A stretch of 64,000 nucleotides of DNA from Adiantum capillus-veneris (GCA_014529385.2 CM043952.1:68577370-68641369); one strand, 5' to 3'; shown: positions 10,932 through 23,826, counted from the stretch's first letter. Numbers and translations are program-made. The notes: generated from the letters alone by a model not told the origin.

Positions 10932-11738
10932 ATGAGATTCTTGGATACAGGGAAGGATAAGCAGCCAACCTTATCGCAAATGGAGACTCCCTCAGTAAGT
11001 TCGATGGATCCTCCATATGTTGTTTCTCCAGGGGTCTGTGTAAAATCTGAGCCCACAAGTGATAGCTTTACCTTTCCAAGTCTAGCTTGTCTCTCTCTTG
11101 ATGACACCATGGCTACCATGCCTACTCCAGTGATGGGCATGACAAAAAACACGCCATGGACCTCATTGTTAGTAAAGCACCACTACATGGTAGTCCAATG
11201 CTTGCAACAGTACCTACAAGTGTGTATCAATCATATGCACCTATGGGTCCTCATGCTCATGTAGATCCTACCCCTCCCATTTTTTCAACAGCTTATGCTC
11301 CACGATCTCAACACCCAAGCTCTTATTTCAATATCGGATAGTGTTAGCATGTCACATCCGATGTCTGCTATGCCTAGGGCCACACATATGAACCTTGGGC
11401 CACCACATCGTACAACATTGTACACAACTTGGAACTCAAGGGCTGCATATATTCCAAACCCAATGCCAATACCTACTCCACATGTAGTTTTGAGAGCACC
11501 TTTACCCACAATGCCTGCTCACTTAGGTGACTTGGCAACATTTGCTCAAGCTATCGGTCGATCTATTGCTGAGAATATGTGTAACACACCTGATAGAGAG
11601 CCTAGAATTAAGGTAGTACAAATATCCAAACTCACACAAAAGTTTAGTGAAAATGGGGATGTGCGGAAGCATATCGAAGTGTTTGAACAAATATGCGATT
11701 TTGGAGAACACAATATCTGCATAAGAGTAATGCTTTAA
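10932..11738 (+). pseudogene. LTR retrotransposon gag fragment
   Basis: Three overlapping frames (10932-11264, 11156-11341, 11295-11738) together give a Pro/Met/Ser-rich N-terminal half and then PRIKVVQISKLTQKFSENGD followed by VRKHIEVFEQICD. The latter resembles the start of a Ty3 gag domain (F-S-G-x-x-D-x-x-x-W/F-L). At least two frameshifts are needed. Homology appears to end at about 11738, so the matrix/capsid core, protease and polymerase are missing. Position after the PBS supports the call; superfamily assignment is tentative. Confidence 0.5.
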
Positions 11739-12530
11739 GCCTAACCTTAAGGAGTCTTACCACGCACCGAGCGAGTTTTTCCGAGCAAAGACAAACCCGA
11801 GCAAGTGTTTGTACGCAATGAGTAAATTTTATAATCAATAGAATATTTATTGTTTGTTATATATTGCTGCACTACAATAAAAATAGTTTTCAATGGATAG
11901 ACTACCTCCTAAATTCCAAAAGATCAAAATTTACTTTGAAAAAAGTAGCGCAATATTTGAAAATATTATCTTCTGGCTCAATCTCTATTTATTTAACTAT
12001 AATCTCCTCTGCTTCTACTCTTCTTTGGCTTGGATTTTTCTTCCTTGGGCTTCACATGTTTCAGCATGAAGTAAGATTGATAGACTAATAAGAGATCTAG
12101 ACCTTTACTTAATTCTAAAGTGATTCTATGTTTCCTTTTTGTAAGGTAAGTGCTCCCTTGTCTAGTACTTTGGTTCTTGATTCTCATTTATACTTGAGAG
12201 CATGTGCATCCTTCCTCCTCTTAGCCACATCAATTTGATAGCAATTTATTGCACCTCATTAGTTCATTTATACATCAATCATCCCTTCTATGTCGTCTTG
12301 CCCTGCCCATACTATAAGGTTGTGATCTTCATACAAGGGCATCCTTTTTACACGACACATGTCCAACGAACGCCATTAATTATGAAAGAATTTTTTTGTT
12401 ACAATAAAATCATGTTTTTCTTTAATTGACCAATATATGCCTTTTGTAATCAATTTACAAAAACAAAAATCAAAATTAATAGAGTTCTATGTCTAAAATT
12501 TTCAAGAAATACACCTCATATTTGAAAAAA
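11739..12530. other. AT-rich interval, nothing recognised
   Basis: I see no coding motif, repeat or element end that I can support in this stretch. Confidence 0.4.
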
Positions 12531-12531
12531 G

Positions 12532-12889
12532 TTAGTTGGAAACAAATAAAATATTGAGGATCTTTTTACCATACAATGTGACAACTTCAAGCTTCAATTG
12601 GACAATTTCTTTCACAAAGATTGAAGAAGCTGCTCCTTTCCATTTTGAATCATTGTTTGAAAAAATATGGCAGATGTCAGGAAGGCCATAGCATCCATCA
12701 CACAATGGGCACATCATTGTCGGAATATGCTTTACATCTTTGCTCATGTGGAATATTCCTGCCGCCACCAATTATAAAAGGCAAATTCAGCTCCAATCTA
12801 TGAAGATCAAAACCATGCCATACCCTAAAAGGTGGTACTAGAGCCTTCTTCAAATCTGGAACCATAGTTTCAACAAGAGGGAGGGCCAC
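12532..12889 (-). pseudogene. LINE-like (non-LTR retrotransposon) C-terminal zinc-finger fragment
   Basis: Two overlapping minus-strand frames join into one segment: LHRLELNLPF, then NIPHEQRCKAYSDN, then PTMMCPLCDGCYGLPDICHIF. The pattern CPLC-x(7-8)-D/E-x-C/x-HIF, preceded by a basic RLxxxxxP stretch, resembles the reverse-transcriptase zinc-binding domain (zf-RVT) at the end of plant LINE ORF2, but the last Cys (HIFxxC) is replaced. A frameshift separates the two halves near 12700-12770. This is a short dead fragment, and the family assignment is by motif only. Confidence 0.45.
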
Positions 12890-13007
12890 TAAAATGACTT
12901 TGCATACTACTTTGTTTGCAGCAAATTCAGTCTGTTTTGAGCTTGTGTCTGGTCGCTATAAGGTGGTATCCATAAGAAAAAACAATGCGAAGTGAGAGAA
13001 GATGCTT

Positions 13008-13010
<3 letters not shown>

Positions 13011-13086
<76 letters not shown>
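13011..13086. repeat. (CT)n microsatellite, ~76 bp
   Basis: Uninterrupted TC dinucleotides, with a second shorter CT run at about 13343-13369. Frames of alternating Leu/Ser or Arg/Glu across it are artefacts. Confidence 0.98.
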
Positions 13087-13090
<4 letters not shown>

Positions 13091-13369
13091 CAAAATGAGA
13101 AACAATATCACTATCATTGGGCAAAAATTCATTAAAAACCAGGCCTTAAGTGTATTTTTAAGGGTCAAAGTCAAAAATTCCAGGCTAGTTTTGAGGGTGG
13201 CATTGAAGAAAACTGGCTAAATTTGGAGGATTTTAGTGTAAAACTCCGTAAAAAACCAAATTTTTTCGTTAACATATTCAATGTTCTTTTTTCCATTGGT
13301 TTTTACAAAAGTTTTTGGTGAACAAATATTTACTCATAGGATCCTCTCTCTCTCTCTCTCTCTCTCTCT

Positions 13370-14950
13370 TTCAAGTTATAACCAAAACTCCTATTAACAA
13401 TTTAATTGGTCTGAATCTTCCAATCATTCAAATTGTCTTGCTAGAAAGTGGATATTTACAGCATGACTCCATCAATGTTGATGACTAGCCTGTCGTACGG
13501 ATATGGCACGTTAAAAAGAAGCTAAACTATAAACTATCAGATAATGGCTCGACCTAAAACACAGTCAGCAGGCAGCATGGACATGTTTTTCCCCACAACT
13601 CAGCAGTTTAAGTCTTCTAGTGAAAATCGACTTAGACAAAGAAGACAACCCCATCAAACCTTTCTTGACAAGTGGGGACTCAAGTACTTGAGCACTTTTG
13701 ACACCTTAACATTGTCTCCTCCAAATGCCTTCTTAAGGGGAGGATTACATAAGATCGATGATTTCTCAGTACTACTATGGAGCTTGTGTGCCTTGATGTA
13801 GTCCCTACTAGCTTGAGGGCATCATACCTCGTGGTCTCCGAGGTTTGCAAGATGGGAGCCAGGCTAGAGGAGACCCTATAGAGGATTTGAGTGCCACCTC
13901 TAGGCTCAAGCTTGGGTCGGACTCTAGAGTGGTTTTGAGTTTGGCCTTGGACACTTTCTTGCTCATTTATCCATCATCCTCCATATCTCCCCCTCAAGCG
14001 AGTGGTAAAGCTCAAGAGAGAAGAGCTAAGTTTTGTAGGATTATAGAGTAGGATAACATCGTCCAGATGGTAGCAAAAAAACATGCCAAATATTGTCATA
14101 GATGGCTGTCCATCTACATCATTGACATATTCATTGACACCATTCGCTTTTGTGTTTCCTTCATGCTAGTCCCCATCATCACTTGGGATTGATCCATTGA
14201 AGGAAGTTGTAAGAAGTCTATCTCTGACGAACAATTCAACATGAGTTGACAAATTGCAAGTAACATCATTGGCAAAGGAAGTCGATACTTCTTCTTTGAT
14301 GCTACCCAGGTCTTGCATGCACATTTGATTCTTTTTTTTTTAAGTCCTCCATTTCTATTTGACTTTTGAATATGCCCTTGCCTTTGGGGACAAAATGATG
14401 GTTGGAATTGATGATTGGAATTTACATTCAATGACAATAAAAGTTGCAAACTGCGGATCCATCATTTATGCCAAGGTGAGAAATTCCTCTGATGGTAATG
14501 CTTGGTCCAAAAAAGGTCTTCTTCTTTACTTTGGGATCCACCCGAGGCTCATCGTAGTACATGACAACATAGAAGAAATTTCCCTTTTCTGTCAAGGTCA
14601 GAGTTCAGGGGCAGCGGATCCTGGCCCTCCATCTCACCCTCATTACTAGACAAAATTAGCTTGCACAACAGTTCGATGCTTGACACCTCAGCACCCGGAA
14701 TAATTGTATGCCTCGTCCAATCAATGGAAACCATCATTGCCAATGATTGCATGGCAACTCAGCTCTCGGAATCATCGCTCGTCTGCCCCAATGATCGCAC
14801 ACCAAATCAGCACAAGTAATAAACGAGTGGGGACGTGGTGCAGCTGAGCACATGGTGGGGCCTTCAACAGACTCACTCACAAGGTAGTGCATGAGGTGGA
14901 GGATGAACGTGCAAGAAGAGCAGCCTATTGGCCCCCCGACCCTTGATGGC
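13370..14950. other. Unclassified interval
   Basis: Short frames such as 13544-13801 and 14114-14449 exist on both strands, but none has a recognisable domain or codon pattern I trust. No LTR, PBS or terminal repeat was found. Confidence 0.35.
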
Positions 14951-14953
14951 CGT

Positions 14954-15106
14954 GAATGGTCCCTCAATCCTCCTCCCTCATGGCTCCCGGCATCCGCCGG
15001 TCGCCAAGGGGTCGAAGGATTATGGGGAATGGTCCCTCAATCCTCCTCCCTCATGGCTCCCGACATCCGCCGATTTCCAAGGTGTCGAAGGATTATGGGG
15101 AATGGT
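14954..15106. repeat. 73-bp tandem repeat, two copies plus partial third
   Basis: GAATGGTCCCTCAATCCTCC starts at 14954 and 15027, and GAATGGTCCT again at 15100: an exact 73-bp period with a few substitutions. 73 is not a multiple of three, so the repeat is not a protein repeat. Confidence 0.9.
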
Positions 15107-15255
15107 CCTTGAAGGACCATTTCTTGCCCCGTAAAATTGAAATTCATGCACAAACCTGAGTCGACAACAACTTGATTTCCATTTCTCCTTGAAGTAGAGA
15201 TTGTTGATGGGGTGCATTTGATTTCTTCACTGGGATACATGCTATAGCATAAGTT

Positions 15256-15810
15256 TCAATTGTGTAGTACAACAAAGGGGTTCTGATCGAGTATCCAGTG
15301 CTCATGTTTGTGCCCATCCATTGAGGGCTTTTCTGTTGCAACTCCTTGACTTGGTAGGAGGGAGTCTTCGCCACGGACTGTTTGCCTTTCATCATGTGTT
15401 GTGACGAATTGATCTTTAGCATGCGCAAAGGGTGCAGGATTATTGCCTTGCGCACCGTGGCTTGCAGTTTTCTTAAAGGATGCAGCATACACATTCGCTT
15501 GCAATTGGCTCAGAGGATGCAGAGGCGGTTTCTTCACCCAGGTCCTCTTGCCCTTCATCTCCATTTTGCGGCAGGAGGTCGCCATCATCTTCTCCTCTTT
15601 GCGGTGGGAGGCGTCCGACATCTTCTTGGGGGGCTGCACCATCTTCGGCAACACCTTTTGCATCACCTTCAAGGTGAAATTTAGCACCTGCATTGCATGC
15701 AGGGAGATTACCTTGTTCTGTGCATGGGGAGTTGTGAAGGAGAGACAAGAGAGAGAGGAGGATGGTGCAAGAGAGAGAGGAGGATGGTGCAGAGAAAGGA
15801 GGGGAGCCAC
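15256..15810 (-). CDS. Hypothetical 184-aa ORF, possibly remnant of an LTR element
   Basis: This is an open minus-strand frame of 184 codons, rich in Lys, Met, Ser and Pro, with no domain I recognise. A few bases upstream on the same strand (15837-15847) is TGGTATCAAGG, similar to the 5' half of the tRNA-Met primer-binding site, which could make this a retro-element leader or gag. The match is partial and may be chance. The opposite strand is also open across much of it, which weakens the coding claim. Confidence 0.2.
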   Translation of the reverse strand: MAPLLSLHHPPLSLAPSSSLSCLSFTTPHAQNKVISLHAMQVLNFTLKVMQKVLPKMVQPPKKMSDASHRKEEKMMATSCRKMEMKGKRTWVKKPPLHPLSQLQANVYAASFKKTASHGAQGNNPAPFAHAKDQFVTTHDERQTVRGEDSLLPSQGVATEKPSMDGHKHEHWILDQNPFVVLHN

Positions 15811-15849
15811 CCTCCTTTCGACCGACCATCCGACCCCTTGATACCATGT

Positions 15850-16815
15850 AGAAAATAGTGATAGGGATGCACGATTCTTTTGATTATGAAGTTAACTATG
15901 TTTATAATGTTTGTGTGTGTGTTTCCTTTTTGCATGCCAGGTTGTGAGGGGAAGGACTTGGTTGGGGGCTCCTGCAGGCAACGGAGGGGTGCAGGCAGAG
16001 AGAGAAGAGCCGGGAGGGGGTGAGACTGGCAAAAAAGGGAGGTGCACGGTGCTGCTGTTGGTGGAGGTCGAGACAGTTGCGGGCAGAAACCGAAGAAGGG
16101 TTGAACGAAGGAGTAAGGGAGGTGGCAGTGGAGAGGAAGGTTCCAAGGGGGGAAGGGAGCGGGGGCAAAGAGAGAAAACAGGTTGGCGTAGCCCTACTTA
16201 ATAGGATTTAGTTCACAATAGAAACTCTCAGAAAGAGCACGCGCCAGTGCAGTATGACGCAGTTTCTTGAGCAAAGTCAACAGCAAGGAGGCCCGCAGAG
16301 TTAAAAAGAAAGTGGACCGCTCCCCCCTACTTCTGCTGACTTGCATGCTCATTGCCACTCTCTCTCCCCAGCCGACCGTGCAGACTTTCACTTTCGATGT
16401 CTAGCGCAGCTAGCTCTCTCCTTTATTTTTTGAGAGAGAGAGAGAAGTAAGTGTTACCCAATTTTAGAAAAGGAATAGGAGACAAATCATGGAAAGATGC
16501 CATTCATGCATTAGATTCAAAAGAAAGGGGAAGCTAAGGGTGGTGGGCAAAGGCCTCCACCTGCGATGACGCACGTGGAAAGACAATGCAGTAGTGATGG
16601 GGACGCACACAGCAACAGACACGGGCACGCCTGGTAGGACAAGGGATACGCGGTGGGGAAGCTAGATGTTGCACTACTTTTTATATTACAGCAGAGACGT
16701 CAAAGTATGATCAAAGAAGCCGTGCAGGTGGAGTGGCTAGCGAAACAAGTCTCGCTGTGAAGCAGCTCATGCGAGCTCGACCGCAACATACAATTTTACT
16801 CTAGATGTCAAAGCG
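15850..16815. other. Purine-rich unclassified interval
   Basis: GA-rich on the plus strand, with several short overlapping frames on both strands and nothing recognisable. Confidence 0.35.
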
Positions 16816-17259
16816 ATGAAGAAACTCGAGGCATCTACAGAGATTCTAGCTAATAAAATTGAAGGTAAGCCAGTAGTAGGTAGCATATACAAAAACTCTC
16901 TAAGAGAGAGGATAGTTTCCTACACAGACACAAGTGGGAAATGGATCATCTATTATAATTTCTCCGTGGAGGATGTAGGGACGACTGCGATGGCAGTTTG
17001 TCAAGCAAAGAGGCCAGTTGAGGCTGCGTCCACTTGGTGGGAGGTGGGAGGCGTTGAAGAGAAGATCCTCCATCAGGAGTCCATCTACAGAGCTGAGAGC
17101 CATAGAGAGGCATCAAAGCGAGCAAGGGTGCAAGTAGGAGTTGCAGAAGAGTACGTACTACTACTGCTATTGAGCAAAGCGAGCATGGCAACGTCCTGCA
17201 GCAACAACTTGGTGTTCTTGATCTTCATCGTCACTTCCTCAGGGAGAGATTTCTGTTGA
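16816..17259 (+). CDS. Hypothetical 147-aa ORF
   Basis: ATG-initiated frame of 147 codons (MKKLEASTEILANKIEGKPV) ending in a hydrophobic C-terminus (NNLVFLIFIVTSSG) that could be a short membrane segment. I recognise no family. Parts of the other strand are open too. It stands alone between purine-rich sequence and simple repeats, so a chance ORF is at least as likely as a gene. Confidence 0.2.
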   Translation: MKKLEASTEILANKIEGKPVVGSIYKNSLRERIVSYTDTSGKWIIYYNFSVEDVGTTAMAVCQAKRPVEAASTWWEVGGVEEKILHQESIYRAESHREASKRARVQVGVAEEYVLLLLLSKASMATSCSNNLVFLIFIVTSSGRDFC

Positions 17260-17954
17260 TCCTCAGTCCCTCACCCTCACTTCATCTTCATCGCTTGTTG
17301 CCCCGCTAGAGATCCTTTGTCCTCCTTTATTATACCTCTTGAGTCCCAACCCTAAGTAATGTATGTTTGCGCATTCAAATATTTAGCCTGCATGTATGTA
17401 CCTACGATTTTAGAGAGTAGGGGGATATATTAAAAAAAGGGGGGGGTGCATGGTGCGCAAAAGAGGTGCATATCAGAAAAGTGAAAGGGTTGTGGAGAGG
17501 GAGGGAATTTTTCCAACTAATAATACAATATATTTAAATGTGAGCCAATATGTATTGAGAGAGAGAGAGAGGGAGAGAGAGAAATGTGATTTAGCAGTTG
17601 CACTTCTCCGGTCTCCTTTCGCACCTCTACCTGTCCTCTCTAGAAGTTTTGAATTCTTGCATCGCAGGAGCGCGTGCTTTCCCTCTCCTACTTTGCTTTG
17701 TCCAACAACCACCACGATTCTTCACACTTGATGCTTAATCGGGTTGGGGTAAAACCTACTCAAGCCGCATCACCAAAAATGATAGTGCGACAAGAGATTA
17801 GGTCGGGCTACGTCAACATGCAAAATCTCTACTTGTGACAGAGTTCAAGGTTGGGTGACGCACATCAGCACAAATATGTTGATCTTACATCATGCACGAT
17901 CTCTGCCTCCTCAGCCTCTTTTCTTCTAGGCTTCCTTTGCCCATATGCAATCCC

Positions 17955-17956
<2 letters not shown>

Positions 17957-18020
<64 letters not shown>
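17957..18020. repeat. (CT)n microsatellite, ~64 bp
   Basis: Uninterrupted CT run. Nearby GA runs occur at 17558-17582 and about 18100-18130. Confidence 0.98.
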
Positions 18021-18023
<3 letters not shown>

Positions 18024-18583
18024 CATCTCTCTCCAACTCTCGAAAAAAAAAGTCCAAACCAACGCGAGCTCTTTCAGAGACTTTTCTTTTAAAGAGATTA
18101 AGAGAGAGAGATGAGAGAGAAAGAGAGGGGGAGGGGTTGGAAAAAAAAACCTAGGTTTAGTGTAATCCCACCTACAAATTTTTAGATTTACCTCTAAATT
18201 TTTGCCAAGTTTTCAGAACAAAGTTTTTTTCAAGCACCAGTCCCTGCGTGTAAGAGCCGGCATCTCTTTCAAAGAGATTTTATGAAGGGTTTTGTTTATA
18301 CTGTACAGTTGTTGAAAATGACGACGGTTAAACTTGAGGACCTTCTTACCTCATCTATTGTGAGTTTCCTTGCCCAACTCCTTCAAAATCAAGTTTTTCA
18401 ATGATTAGGACCCTTAGATTTACCTTTCCTAGCTAGACAAAGTTGTCTCAACGTGGCACAATGTTGTTTGTTGTAGCACAACCAACCTCCTAGTTACCCC
18501 TTGGAGGGGGTCACATATGGGGTGCTAAGGACCGAGGCTTGGGTCACATCATTCTGCAAGAGGACACATACAATTCTAGACTA

Positions 18584-18775
18584 TGTTGGGGTATAAAGCC
18601 CAATGTGGTCGCCCAGGTAAGTGGGCGGGCCGCCAAGTATGTACACATATTCTTTTGTTAAAACCTAATAAGAACTCACTATGCTCTACACATTACAGTA
18701 GAGTGAGTTCACCATATCGTCGTGCTCTTATTCTCGCACTCTCTCTCGCGTCGCACTTCCGCTCGTACTCCTTCA
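18584..18775 (+). repeat. 5' LTR of copia element (192 bp)
   Basis: Begins TGTTGGGGTATAAAG, ends CTCCTTCA, with the 3' LTR as its partner. It contains a TATAAAG-like box close to the start. It is preceded by GACTA and followed two bases later by the PBS. Confidence 0.95.
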
Positions 18776-18777
18776 AC

Positions 18778-18789
18778 TGGTATCAGAGC
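18778..18789 (+). promoter_or_regulatory. Primer-binding site of copia element
   Basis: TGGTATCAGAGC, complementary to the initiator tRNA-Met 3' end, lies two bases after the 5' LTR. Confidence 0.93.
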
Positions 18790-19845
18790 TCAGATCGAGG
18801 CTCGGGGCAGCACTGCAGGAGGCTAGAGTCACCAGCTCAGATTGGAGTGAAATTCGACAGGCAAAGACACGGTCCCAAATCTTGTGGGATAGCCCGTATG
18901 GCTAGGTGTGCTCGGAATTTCATTCTGAGGTCATCTCGGTCACCGTTGGGCTTCGACAAAGTTCTGCACATGCCATTTTTGACTACGTGGTCTACGAAAT
19001 TTTGGGGTTTTCGGCCTACGATTGCAGGTGCTGAGGATATTGACACTCCCAGAGTGTTGATTTGTGGCTCTCTACACATCGAAGGACGGCTCACAGTTCT
19101 TGGAGGCGTGTCACATACGACACGGGCGCATCTACACACAGACTGTAGGCGACATCCACTAGTTCATCAGGCAGCTTGTGTTTGCTGCTTGATATTCCAG
19201 ATTTCATCCTGACATTGTAGGTACGTCCACTTGGGATGTATTGTCAGAGATGATGTATGTCTGTTGAGGGTTTGCTAGCTGTGAGTCACGCAGGAAACAG
19301 CGGTTACAACATACAGTTGGAAATTTGTGGATGTATGACTTTGTGGGAAGTCTATGTACTGTCAGATTTACTGCAGCCTTTGTTGAGGGTCGAGTGAGGT
19401 TTTATCGAGCTGGGGGATTCTCGAATGTTGAGATCCTTTCGGTGATACAGGTCTTGGAGCGATCCGTCGAGCACCCTTAGATAGGCAACTAGGATGTATT
19501 GACTGTGAGTTAGACAGTTGGGATTGCATCTTTGCTTTACTGCCGTTGAGGCATTGTCGCAGTCTATGCTTACAGGACAGTGACAGGGCAGTCAGAGACA
19601 GTATAGGTGCAGGACAGGTTTACCCACAGCTTGCAGTGTTAGAGAGAGAGTGGTTTTTTGAGCTGTTTTTTGGTCTGTTTTTTAGTACACCAGAGCCATT
19701 TTACAAAGGAGACTCTGCCGAAATTTATGCAAAATCTGAAGCTTTCTTGGTTCATTTGACAGGTTGATATTGGTTCAGAGTTCAGTTTACAGGGGAAACT
19801 CTGCCGAAATTTTCCCAGGAGAGTAAACCATTGTGAAGCGTAGCT
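18790..19845 (+). other. Copia untranslated leader
   Basis: About 1.05 kb without a credible gag frame; an open frame at 18583-19212 starts in the LTR and matches nothing I know. It includes a block (19384-19461) that recurs in the leader of the Ty3 element at 40852-40935, and two copies of ACTCTGCCGAAATTT (19713 and 19799). Confidence 0.7.
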
Positions 19846-22800
19846 ATGACTGGATCACAAGACACTGCTCTTTACAATATCAAGAAGCTGGATGGAACCA
19901 ATTTCCCATTGTGGAAGAAGCAGATTTGGCACGTGTTGGTACAAAAGAAGCAGATACAACCTATAAAGCTCAAGGGGATAAAACCAGAAGATATGGACGA
20001 AGATGAATGGAGCAAAATGGATGAATTGGCACTTTCTACCATTATGCTGACTTTGGCAGAAAGCGTTTACTTCAATGTAGCAGACGAGATGTCGACTTAT
20101 CAAGCATGGTTAAAGCTGAGTGATCTTTATGAGAAGCAGAGTGCAGCTTCACAGGTATACTGGCTTAAGAAGCTTGTAGACTTGAAGATGAAAGAAGGGA
20201 CACCTATGTCCAATCATCTGAATGAATTCAACACCATCTACAGTCAGTTGTGATCTCAAGGTGTCAAGTTATATGAACCTGTTAGAGCTATGTTCCTGTT
20301 GATCACATTGCTGGAAATTTGGGACACTTTTCGCACAACTTTGAGTAATTCTGCACCTCCAGATGGTTTGAACATAGCAGGTGTAGAAGGAAGTCTGCTT
20401 ACTGAAGAAACCAATAGAAAGACAATGGACAAAGGCAAAGGAACAGCCTTAGTTGTCAGGGGAAGGACCAAAGAAAAGTACAAAGGTGGAAAGAGGAATC
20501 AGTCTCGTAGCAAGTCCCGCAGTGCTAAAGGCAAGAGTGACATAGAATGCTACCATTGTGGCAAGAAGGGTCACATGAAAAGAGTCTGCAGAGAATGGAA
20601 AGCAAAAAAAGGCAAAGAGAAATCTGAAGACCATGGTGAGAAGAACAAGTCCTCAGTGAAGATTCAAGAAATAAATGTGACAAACACTGTTGCAGAGGAT
20701 GACAGTCTAGTGTCAGGAGACATCTACTTCTTGAAGAATACAATGGACTCAGTTCTTCTTACAACATCTGATGGAAATGCACTGAGTGACTGGATTATAG
20801 ACTCAGGGGCATCACTTCATGTGTCTCCAAACAAGGAGTGGTTTACCTCTTATGTGACCACTAAAGATCATGTTCGGCTAGGCAATGGGCAGACATGTGA
20901 GATCTTAGGTGTTGGAGATGTTCAATTGAAGTTTCAGAATGGCTCTTCTTTCACGCTGAAGAATGTGAGACATGTTCCCGCAATTACAAAGAGCTTGATC
21001 AACACAGGTTTACTTGATGATGCTGGCTACGTCACCACTTTTGGACAGAACATGTGGAAGATATCCAAGGGTTCTATGACAGTAGCACATGGAGTAAAGT
21101 CTGGAGGACTTTACATGATTTATGTATCAAATGTCTCTAAAAATGTAATCAATGTAACCGAGCATCCGAACGTTTCTTTGTGGCATAGCCGGTTAGGACA
21201 TATGTCCAAGAAGGGAATGGAAATCTTGTCTCGTTCTGGTTATTTTCCTGGATTTTCATTTAATGATTTTGAATTCTGTGAACAGTGTCTGTATGGTAAG
21301 CAAGCACAGCAGCCACATAAGCATAGAAGCAATAGAAGAGATACACAGTTGGCACTTGTTCATAGTGATTTGTGTGGACCTATGCCTAACCTATCTCTAG
21401 GGGGAGCTTCTTACTTTATGACATTTATGGATGATTACTCGAGGAAAGTATGGGTTTACTTTCTCAAGCACAAGGATGAAGCGTTTAGTGTTTTCAAAAC
21501 GTTTGTGACACTTGTGGAGAATCAGAGTGGCAAGAAGGTTAAATGCTTACGCACTGACAATGGTGGAGAGTATGTTTCAAAGGCCTTTCAGGACTTTTGT
21601 GAGTCAAAAGGTATAAAACGTGAACTTACTGCTCCTTACAATCCTCCTCAAAATGGTGTTGCTGAGAGGATGAATAGGACCATACAAGAGAAGGTCAGAA
21701 GTATGTTGTCTAATGCACAACTGCCAAATGGGTTTCGGGCTGACGATGTATTAACAGCTGTTCATCTTGTAAATAGATCTCCTAGCAAGGTTTTACAGAA
21801 GGATTCAGTGCCAGAGATGGTATGGTCAGGCAAAATGTCCTCATACAAGCAACTCAGAGTCTTTGGCTGTGAGGCATATACTCACGTTCCAAAGGAATTT
21901 AGGAACAAACTTGAGCCAAAGAGTAGAAAGTGCATCTTTCTAGGCTATGGTAATTCTGGTGAGATGGGGTACAGACTTTGGGATCCCGAATCCAGAAAGG
22001 TTGTCCGCAGCAATGATGTTCACATTAATGAATCCAAATATCATTCTAAACCAGAGAGGGTTGAGGAGATTAGAAGAGTTGTCTTCCAAGAAGATGGACC
22101 TGCACGTGCAAGACAAAATGTCAGGGCTCAAGAGGAGAAAGGGCAAGATAGAGTGGAACCACAGGTTGTGGCTGAGCCTGAGCCACCTATTGTGCGTAGA
22201 TCTGGACGTGTCGCGCGACCTCCTGATAGGTTTGTTCCATCTATGAACTATGTCATGTTGACCGATTGCAATGAGCCTTCATGTTACAAGGAAGCAGTGC
22301 AAATGAAGGACTCCGGGAATTGGCAATTGGCCATGCAGTCAGAGATGACAGCTCTGCATAAAAACAAGACATGGAAGCTAGTTAAATTACCACAGGGCAA
22401 AAAGGCTCTACCTTGTAAATGGGATTACAGGTATAAAATCACCGCTCATGATAGTCAGCCAAAGTACAAAGCAAGGCTTGTTGCCAAGGGCTTTAAGCAA
22501 GAACAAGGCATTGACTTTGATGAAGTCTTCTCTCCGGTGGTCAAGATGACTACATTGAGATGCTTTCTTGCATTGGTTGCCATATTAGATTTGGTGTTGC
22601 ACCAAATGGATGTCAAGACAGCGTTCTTGCATGGTGATTTAGATGTGGAAATTTACATGCAGCAGCCAGAAGGGTTTGTTGACGAAGGCAAGGAAGATTG
22701 GGTATGCCAGTTGTTAAAGAGTCTTTATGGCTTAAAACAATCACCGAGGGCATGGTACCATAAATTCCACAAGTTTATGCTTTCTCAAGGCTACAAACGT

Positions 22801-23826
22801 AGTGAGTTCGATCACTGTCTATATACAAAGAAGGCTAAGGATGGTAGTTGGCTGATCCTTATTTTGTATGTGGATGACATGTTGATTGCTGGCAAGCACT
22901 TGGAAGAAATTTCAGCTTTGAAGTCAAAGATGGAAAAATCGTTTGACATGAAAGACATGGGTGGGGCAAGTCATATACTTGGTATGCGCATTGAGAGAGA
23001 CAGATCAAAGAAGTTGATTTGGTTATCTCAAACAGAGTATATTGATAAGGTTTTGCAACGTTTCAATATGGAGAAGGGAAAGGCACTGAGTGTTCCATTG
23101 CCACCGTATGTGAAACTTAGCAAACAAGATTGTCCTATGTCTGAGGAAGAACAGGCTGAAATGGATAAGATTCCATATGCGTCTGCAATGGGTAGTTTGA
23201 TGTATGCAATGATTGCTACTCGCCCAGACATTGCATTTGCAGTGGGAGTAGTAAGTCGATACGTGTCAAACCCAGGCAAGAAACATTGGGAGGCAGTGAA
23301 AGGAATATTGAGATACCTGAAAGCTACAAAGAGTATGCGTATATGCTATGGGAGCCAGGAGCTAAGTGTAAAGGGTTTTACAGACTCAGATTATGCAGGT
23401 GACTTAGACAACCGAAGGTCTACGTCAGGGTATGTCTTTACATTGGCTGGTGGAGCAGTATCAGGGCGTTCTAGATTACAAGATTGTGTTACTCAGTCTA
23501 CTATAGAGGCTGAATATGTTGCAGCATCAGAGGCATGCAAAGAATCAATTTGGCTTAATCGACTAGTAACAGATTTGGGAATCAAAGAAGAGATGCCTGT
23601 GTTATATTGTGATAGTCAAAGTGCTATACAATTGGCTCGCAATCCAGTTTATCACTCAAAGACAAAGCATGTGGATGTGAAGTATCATTTCATCCGGGAA
23701 ATTCTCGAGGATAAGCAACTTCAGCTTGTCAAAGTTCACACCACAGAAAATCCTGCTGATCTACTTACAAAAGGACTTCCCTCAGAGAGCTTTGCGCATT
23801 TTTGCAAGCAGTTAGGTGTAGGGTAG
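19846..23826 (+). pseudogene. Copia gag-pol polyprotein, one in-frame stop
   Basis: One frame of about 1,326 codons, interrupted only by a TGA at 20251-20253 after NTIYSQL. Gag begins MTGSQDTALYNIKKLDGTNF with the family's L-x-G-x-N-F-x-x-W block. A CCHC knuckle lies at 20548-20589 (CYHCGKKGHMKRVC), the protease active site DSGA at 20800-20811, and the pre-integrase block LWHSRLGHMS near 21178. The integrase triad is Asp 21367, Asp 21556 and Glu 21664, with 35 residues between the last two. Reverse transcriptase has YVDD at 22867-22878, and RNase H has its DSDYAGD block near 23383. The usual Trp in the GAVSW block of RNase H is Gly here. The product would be the particle protein plus the enzymes for reverse transcription and integration. 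The stop may make only Gag's N-terminal 135 residues. Confidence 0.96.

Noticed and set aside
13544-14051. 85- and 68-aa plus-strand ORFs
   Set aside because: No recognisable motif or context; consistent with chance.
15837-15847. PBS-like TGGTATCAAGG on the minus strand as evidence of a full LTR element
   Set aside because: Only partial PBS match, no LTR pair or gag-pol could be tied to it.
18583-19212. 209-aa ORF overlapping the copia 5' LTR and leader
   Set aside because: Starts within the LTR, spans the PBS, and has no domain; a leader artefact.
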